From positions 8,328,556 to 8,392,555 of the forward strand of contig CM021320.1 of assembly GCA_010645155.1 (NCBI GenBank): a stretch of DNA of 64,000 nt, given 5' to 3'. The notes beneath the pieces are model-generated. The model searched no databases. It saw nothing but the letters and a program-made list of their open reading frames with translations, and was not told where the DNA came from. Of the stretch, positions 57,735 through 64,000 are shown one piece after another (positions within the stretch are counted from its first letter, which is position 1; each line of letters starts with the position of its first letter). Both the position numbers and the translations under genes were made by a program. Source of the stretch: Tigriopus japonicus. Taxonomy: Eukaryota > Arthropoda > Copepoda > Harpacticoida > Harpacticidae.

Positions 57735-58650
57735 GGCAACTGCACCTTCAGCAGAGTTAAAGAGCAACTCTCCAGAATTTATGCTTGGCAAGAAAACAAC
57801 CTTTGTTCCTCAATCGAGAACTAGGTAGGGCTCAGATTTTTCAGCTTTTTGGTTTTAGTGAAAATTTTCATAGAGTTAAGTGAAAGTCAGCTGACAATCT
57901 TGGTCGTCAACATTCAGCTGATCCTGCATTTGCTAAACTTCCCGAGATTTCTCCTCCGTTTGATTTTTTTTGTTTAAGTTCTCGGATTTCTAACCGATAC
58001 AGGGAATTCCATTCCCTGTAAGTCATGTTACGTTTGAAAAAATATTTGGTCACACAGCTTATTTGAGTTTGCCGCTCTCTGGCAACCTTGAGCATTTGAT
58101 TGGTCAGGTATACGTAGATTGTAAGAAACAATCTAAATCGCGTTTAAAACTGAACAACGGGTTATCTAATTCATACAATCGTCTGAGAGAACTGGGGACC
58201 AAGTTATATAGGCTTGGTCCTCGATTTAAGACAGAGGAACTTTTCAAGTTCTTGACTAGTTGTTTGTCTATCGGGTGAATTCTGAACCTTGTATTACAAG
58301 TAGTGCCTCTCCTATCGTTTTGACTATGTGTTATTCCTGGATTGGGGCACAGGTCATGTAGACATTTGAAAACATAAAGAATCAGGTAACGCTCATACCT
58401 TCGTTGAATGCTATATAAATCCAAAACCTTGAGGCGTTCCCAGTAGTTTAGGCCGCTCATACCATCAATACATCTAGTAATGCTTCGTTGCACGCTTTCA
58501 ATTTTGTTCACCTCTCCCGCTGTTAGTGGCGCCCAGATGGGGGAGGCATATTCCAAATGTGGCTGGACTATCGACTAATAAAGGGTCTTCATTATGAAAT
58601 GGTCCTTTGACTTAAATGTGCGATAGATCCAATTGCATGTTTGATACGCC

Positions 58651-59579
58651 AAGGGTTGGTCGGGGGATCAACTTTTTCGATTCATCCCCTTTACCCGGGG
58701 ATAAACGGGATAAATGGGGGATAAACGGGATAAATGTGGGGATAAACGGGATGAACCGGTGGATAAACGAAATAAAGCCAATTTAGTTCCGATTTTGACA
58801 TGTTTGAATAATTATTGGCATCCCTGAAAGTAGCCGATCAAACTAAAGGCTTAATATAAATATTAATGAAATATATTTACAATATTTAACAGAATATATA
58901 ACAGAAGTAATTGTGATATCTTATTAAATTAATGAAAATATGTTACAAAAAGCCTACAATTGACGGTAGTTGATGAGACGTAATGAAATTGAAGAAATCT
59001 TCCAAAGGTTAAGATTATCTAAGTCAGAAAACTTCATGCTCAGTAAATGTAATGCAGACACACAAAAATGATCTTATTTCTAGAAACTAGGGAAAAATGT
59101 TTGAAAAAGGAGGGAAATCCCCTTTATCCCCGTTATTCCGTGGAGGAAAATCCCGGTAATCCCAATAAACGGGACGCTTTATGGTTGAGATAGTCCACCA
59201 ACTAACCCTGCAATATTCCTACTGAGCGAACAGTCTTTATCAGATTGCTGCTGCGAAGCTGCGTTTTAACTTCGGAAACACAAACAAATAAAAGCTAAAA
59301 ACCTAGGAGTTTTCATTGTACTAATGGAAATAATTTTTGTGTGGACTTAATTGAAAAAAATGGATTTTGTGGGAAATAAAGTGTTAGGGAAATTTGTGAA
59401 TGATTATAGAAATAAGGAAGAAATGCTTGAAACGTAGGAAAAATTGTTTGTGAGGTAAGAAAAAATGCTTGAAAAGTAGGAAAATCCCGTTTCTCCCTTT
59501 TACTACTTGAAGGAAAATCCCGTTTATCCCAAGGGGGATAAACTCTTTTCGGAGGGGATAATCCCCCCGACCAACCCCA
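58651..59579. mobile_element. hAT-like element inserted in a LINE, 929 bp
   Basis: Termini AAGGGTTGGTCGGGGGAT and ATCCCCCCGACCAACCCCA, with GATACGCC at 58643-58650 and 59580-59587. Both ends carry GGGATAAACGGGATAAA-type short repeats (58695-58770 and 59510-59560). No transposase. It interrupts the LINE between its RT thumb blocks. Confidence 0.92.
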
Positions 59580-59986
59580 GATACGCCTTAGTCACCTTCA
59601 ATTGTATATGTCTCTCAAATTTCCCGTTGTCTTCTATTGTTATTCCAAGGTCTTTAATAGTACTTTCATACACAATAGGGTTCTGACAATTATCTGTATA
59701 GGTGGGTGGATCAATTCAAGATGAATTGTAGATCATCATTCGGAACTTATCTCCGTTTAATGACTTGTTCCGTCCAGCTATCCATTCGTAAATCAGGTTT
59801 AAATCGTCTTGCAAGTCAGTGATGTAGTGGGATTTTCTACCAAACACGAGCTTGGTGTCGTCGGCATATGATGAGATAAACGAGTATAGGGGCAATCTTT
59901 GTAAGGAAGCGATAAACAGTGTGAACAACACTGGTCCCAGTATTGTTCCTTGTGGTACAACCGGACACAACTTGGCCGGGATTTCC

Positions 59987-60200
59987 CAGACCTGTTCAAT
60001 TATCTTATCTAGATAAAAGATAAAGATAAAAGATAGTTTACCTTTTATCTTTATCTAGATACTTTTTTCGGGAAAGTATCTAAAAGTATCTTTACCTAGA
60101 TACTTTTTCAGGAAAGTATCTTAAACTATCTTTATCTAGATACTTTGTGGAAAATACTATCTTATCTAGATACTTTTTCAAAGTATCTTGAACAGGTCTG
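59987..60200. mobile_element. hAT-type MITE with tandem TATCTAGATACTTT units
   Basis: Termini CAGACCTGTTCAA and TTGAACAGGTCTG, an exact 13-bp inverted repeat, flanked by GGATTTCC at 59979-59986 and 60201-60208. The interior is about six units of TATCTTTATCTAGATACTTT, each itself partly palindromic. Its ends resemble those of the 53868 MITE (CAGACCT). Confidence 0.95.
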
Positions 60201-60390
60201 GGATTTCCCAAGCTCCCTTCAATTTTTACGGTTTGAGTCCGGTTGGTTTAAAACCCTTTGAGCCACGAGTAAACATTTCCTCCCACTCAATGTTCAGTGA
60301 AACAATTAAGCAGTAGAACGTGGTCTACTTTGTCAAAAGCCTTGGCAAAGTCTAGATAAATAACATCTACGCAATCATAGTGCTGAAGTC

Positions 60391-61600
60391 CATAATATAA
60401 TATATATGTCATTTTGTGCCTTACATCCCATTTAGAAAAATGGGAAACACTTCTTTCTAATGTTGTAAAAATGAAATGAAAGGTTTTTCACTTTGTTATT
60501 TCAACTTTCAACATCACGACTTTCTTTAAACCCTTTTTTGCAACCTTTTGGTTACATGATTAGTTTAAGAGATTTATATAGACCAAATATGGCAAATCAC
60601 ACCAACACTACATGGAAAAGCTCCAAATGACTCAAGAAGTCTGCATTATTATCTCACTTGCAATTTCTGGAGATTGCCTGGATAATTCTTTGGAAAGTAG
60701 ATTGACTTGTTCATAGTTAGTATAGTACTATTGTACATAGTATGGGTTTGGGAAGCATTCTTTGCAACTACTCAGGCCAAGAAGACTGGAATCAGTGTGA
60801 TCCATTGACTCTGTGTTATTGCAGTTACCCAAATTAAGGGTTCTTGGAAGTTGCATGAGGCATTCAAATTCATAAACATCCAAATAAATGTTCTGATTAT
60901 TCCTAAGGTCTGGATTCTATTCACAATGAGTAGAAAGTTAATTTGTGGGAAGTCCATTGTTCAAGCCCATTGGCTTGTACAAGGCTCTTCTAGCACTTCA
61001 GAAACCAAACATTTCAAAAAAACTAATCAAGAAGCAAAAGGAGTGTAAATCATGTCTTGAAGGAGGTCATGGTGGTGACAATTACAGAAATACTGAGAAT
61101 ACTTCCATTTTATTTTCACAACATGAGGAAAAACATGTTCCATTTTCCTAAAATAGTGGGAGGACACATCCAGACAGGAGATTCTAGTTATTCATGTTAA
61201 GTGGAATTAGCTCAGAGGGACAAAAGGATCTTTCAGTTTTTGCCAAGATGAGAGGGAAAAGATATTTTTTTAGACAAAAACACATATTTTATCTTTATTT
61301 TCTACCTAATAAACTGATGACTAATTTAATTGATTAATGGGAATAAAAAAGCTGATATTTTTTGTGCCAACTAAAATGCCAAGTAATTTAATGAGTTTTC
61401 AGATTGACGGAACATCAAAGATTTTTTTCGCGCAACCCCTAATTAAAATGTAGGTAGAAAAAAGCCAAGATCTTATCTGCACAACTTGAAGTTGAAATAG
61501 CAATTCTTGACATTGTTCTTGCAAAAAAGTATGTTTTGTTGCTTTTATCTAAAATTTCGCCACATAAGTTGAGAGGGTTCTTCCGAACTTTGAAATTAGG
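60391..61600. other. Intergenic, no gene recognised
   Basis: Short open frames only. Confidence 0.4.
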
Positions 61601-61639
61601 AATGTCCGACTTTGAATAACAAGATGGCCAGAGGAGATT

Positions 61640-62570
61640 GGTTTCTGGGGCAACTAATGAGACATGCAGGGGGAGGTTTAAGTGATCTCTTCAAAAATCT
61701 TATCGCGGGGGATGAAAGAAGAGAAAAGGCTTGCATGTTCGTCAATGTAAGATTTTGGTCAGTGCAAGAGTTTTCGCGTTTTACAGACCGCCCTTATGAC
61801 TTAGATGCTACAAAAAATGTCGAATTGCAAGTTTGGACATTTGGACTCTCGGTTTTGTAAGAATTTGCAAAATTATTCTTTTGATTATAAAATGGCAAGC
61901 ACTTAAAAAAGACCTTTGATATTGAAGAGAAACACGTACAAAACACGGCATTTTGATTGGTACCTTGATGGTTTTGGAGCTTTACATTACAAATCAGTGC
62001 TTATGACATCACTTACACTTGTACTTACCCAAAAAAAGTGGCCTTTTGTTGAGAATTTTCTCGTGCAAGAACGAGCAAATAGAAGGTCATATGTTTTGTG
62101 TTGGGAGATCCATGCTTGAAGCATACTTCATTTGCGTATCTTAAACGTTTTCAGGCCTCTAAAACGACGCCATACGAATGCCAGCTTCAGTGTACTAGAT
62201 GCTTTACCTAAAATTTGGTAAGAAATGCTCTAGCAGGCTTAAAATACGCTTGAAGTCAATAATGGAAGCATGCTTGCAGCACGCCTTGGTGCAGGCAAAA
62301 CATATGAGCTAGAGTGTGCATTTTTTTCCAAAAACCCAAAGGTGTTCAAACTTGCAATTCGACATTTTTCATGACATCTAATTCACAAGGGCGGTCTGTA
62401 AATTGCGAAAACCTTTAAACTGCCCAAATTCTCACGAGCCACCCACTGTTGCCAAACAAGCCTTCTCTCTTCCTTCATCGGCCAGCGATAAGATTTTTGA
62501 AGAGATCACTCAAACCTCCCCCTGCATTTCTCAATCAATTTCTCCATTTGTTTTCAAATTACTTTGCAAT
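61640..62570. mobile_element. Inverted-repeat element, ~200-bp arms
   Basis: The left arm (about 61640-61850: CATGCAGGGGGAGGTTTAAG, CAGACCGCCCTTATGA, GTCGAATTGCAAGTTTGG) is mirrored in the right arm (about 62345-62540: CCAAACTTGCAATTCGAC after correction for small differences, AAGGGCGGTCTGTAAA, CTCAAACCTCCCCCTGCATT). The loop holds the repeat shared with 31080-31420. The ~83-codon frame in the left arm is probably not a gene since the arm is repeat sequence. Confidence 0.75.
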
Positions 62571-64000
62571 ACTTCTCAACCATGCCATTGCCCATAAATG
62601 CAACATTTTTCGAAAATCTGGTCCTTGAAAACTGAGATTTTTTTGGCAAGCCTACCCTGCTTACGGCAGCAGGTCCGTAAAAAGATACGGTAATCACTAA
62701 GGATGTCATTCTATTGCACAATAAATTGGCCAAAATTGCGAAAAAAGTGCTCAAAAAACGGCAAATATTGCACTGAAAATTGCAAAAAAATCCTGTCTAT
62801 GAAAGACCTTTTTGAATGGTCTTCAATGGGCTTGCAAAGTTTATTTGCTGTTACATCTTAACAATGAAGTATTCCATTGAATTCTGAGAAACTAACTATG
62901 AACAAAGGTGGATGGTGCTTGTTTGTAACAAAAATGATTTTTTGTGTTAAGCTTTTCTAAGAATTTCTCGTAGCACAAGGCTGTGAACGTTTCACACGAG
63001 TTTGAAGAAAGTACAACAGATGGCGTTGAGCGTAAATTATGGCTTTTGATCCGAATTATCCAGGGCTCGAAAATTTGATATTGAAGCCAAATACGAATGC
63101 ATAAGTATCAACTACTCATAGTATTCAATCTGATTTTCAATCTGCTCAGTCATTTTTGCGCACGTTAATTCGTTTTGACTGCCAATTCACGTAAAACTGT
63201 ACATTTGTCACTTCTGAGAAAAATCCGTTCATTTATAGAGAATATCCAAAAAGTGACCCTGTTATTGAAGACTTAGGGCCTGGGGTGCCATCAAGATCAA
63301 GCAAAAGGGTCTTTAGTAAAAGACTCTTTACTACTGATGGGGCCGATACTAGCAATGTCTCATACAGTATGAGACCAGACCAATACAACGAAAGTCTCGC
63401 TGGTCTTGATTCCGACTTGAGACCAAGTGAGACATGCGAAGTGTTGCCAAAATTGCTCATATTGGGTTTTGCCTTTTTCTGTGGTGTTCGATTGGTTTAA
63501 ATTTGAAGGCACGATATATCTAGATTTATTTTTCCGTTGTTTTAAACTTAAACAATATAAATTTCAAAGCAAGGAACAGCTCGTTTATTCCACAACTTGG
63601 CACAACCTGTTGGCTTCAGAGTTTTGAAGAAAAATACCTGAAGGACCGCTGAAAGTGTGACGTGAAATCTTATTCATTAACACCAAAACTTATGTTAAAT
63701 CCCCAAATTGCTGGAGAATATTTCACTTAACAATTGCTTATGTTATTACGTTGCAATACAAAATTTTATATAACTCATTAGAGCAACGTTGTTATTTGAA
63801 ATTTCCATTTGCTAAAGCCCATCAACATTGAAATCAGGTGGCAAATCACGACATCATTACCACATTCTTGTAAACCTAGCTAAGAAGTGTGACTAGCACC
63901 TAAGATTTGAATATCAAAGGAATCATATTGAAACAGACCATTTCGGCTAAAATAGTTACTTGATACGGCGTCAATAAAGGTCATGGTCTCCATGCATAAT
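62571..64000. other. Intergenic, no gene recognised
   Basis: Only short open frames; no repeats or motifs supported. Confidence 0.4.

Larger units (their letters stand above)
52410..57790. repeat. Tandem segmental duplication, unit 2 (innexin copy 2)
   Basis: Matches unit 1 (46170-48780) in order but is expanded by later insertions (53868-54325, about 54649-55725, 56840-57460, 57532-57734). Confidence 0.85.
57984..60390 (-). pseudogene. LINE (same family as 41966-43328), interrupted by two elements
   Basis: On the minus strand, 5' to 3': YLDFAKAFDKVDHVLLL (about 60350), QGTILGPVLF and the catalytic YADDTKLVFG (about 59860), IKDLGITIED (about 59650), MEYASPIWAPLTAGEVNKIE (58556) and a C-terminal region to 58104, then a 3' tail matching that of the 43-kb LINE (CTTACAGGGAATGGAATTCC, 58023-57984). 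Two elements (58651-59579 and 59987-60200) are inserted, each with an exact 8-bp duplication of LINE sequence. At least two in-frame stops occur outside the insertions, so it is dead. Confidence 0.9.

Noticed and set aside
61612..61860. 82-codon ORF resembling a small protein
   Set aside because: It is one arm of an inverted repeat whose other arm (62345-62540) carries the same sequence; likely transposon DNA.
1..64000. Any prokaryotic operon, defence system or biosynthetic cluster
   Set aside because: Introns, LINE/SINE/LTR content, AATAAA signals and animal gene families show nuclear animal DNA; no co-functional gene cluster was found.

Overview
The window is eukaryotic nuclear DNA: AT-rich, with canonical GT/AG introns, AATAAA signals and a dense load of transposable elements. 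The genes (an innexin pair, an FMRFamide-receptor-like GPCR, an F-box/WD40 protein) and the retroelement and DNA-transposon types point to an invertebrate, most likely an arthropod. The style (short introns, amplified innexins and peptide GPCRs) suits a crustacean such as a copepod, but that last step is inference.

Layout. 1-4.6 kb: no gene seen, one palindromic MITE. 4.6-8.1 kb: a two-exon rhodopsin-family GPCR whose intron holds an element with tandem-repeat arms. 8.4-17.2 kb: a transposon patchwork (foldback elements, LINE fragments, a tRNA-like SINE, a mariner remnant, a hAT-like non-autonomous element). 17.2-30.3 kb: a largely featureless gene desert with weak coding-like remnants near 21.5-23.2 kb (+) and 24.7-25.8 kb (-). 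30.5-34.0 kb: a decayed ORF and three successive inverted-repeat elements, one a 1.1-kb palindrome. 34.4-39.7 kb is the gene-rich part: the last two exons of a cysteine-rich modular protein, an intronless F-box/WD40 gene and a small secreted protein. 40.7-45.5 kb: nested transposons (hAT-like elements and a LINE). 46.2-57.8 kb: a tandem duplication of an innexin gene; copy 1 is intact, copy 2 carries a one-base frameshift, a diverged promoter and several transposon insertions. Between the copies lie Ty1/copia and Ty3/gypsy remnants. 58-60.4 kb: a LINE on the minus strand interrupted by two elements, each with a perfect 8-bp target-site duplication. 60.4-64 kb: no gene seen, one inverted-repeat element.

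How it works together. The host genes appear independent: cell-surface peptide sensing (GPCR), ubiquitin-ligase substrate recognition (F-box/WD40), gap-junction or hemichannel formation (innexins) and two probable secreted proteins. Most structure in the window comes from mobile DNA. At least six insertions can be delimited to the base by target-site duplications (one imperfect), and one is confirmed by its empty site in the paralogous innexin intron. A tRNA-like SINE family and a LINE family in the window share the same 3' tail, which suggests a SINE-LINE partnership. I found no operon-like or defence-like system. No database search was possible, so family names rest on motifs read by eye.
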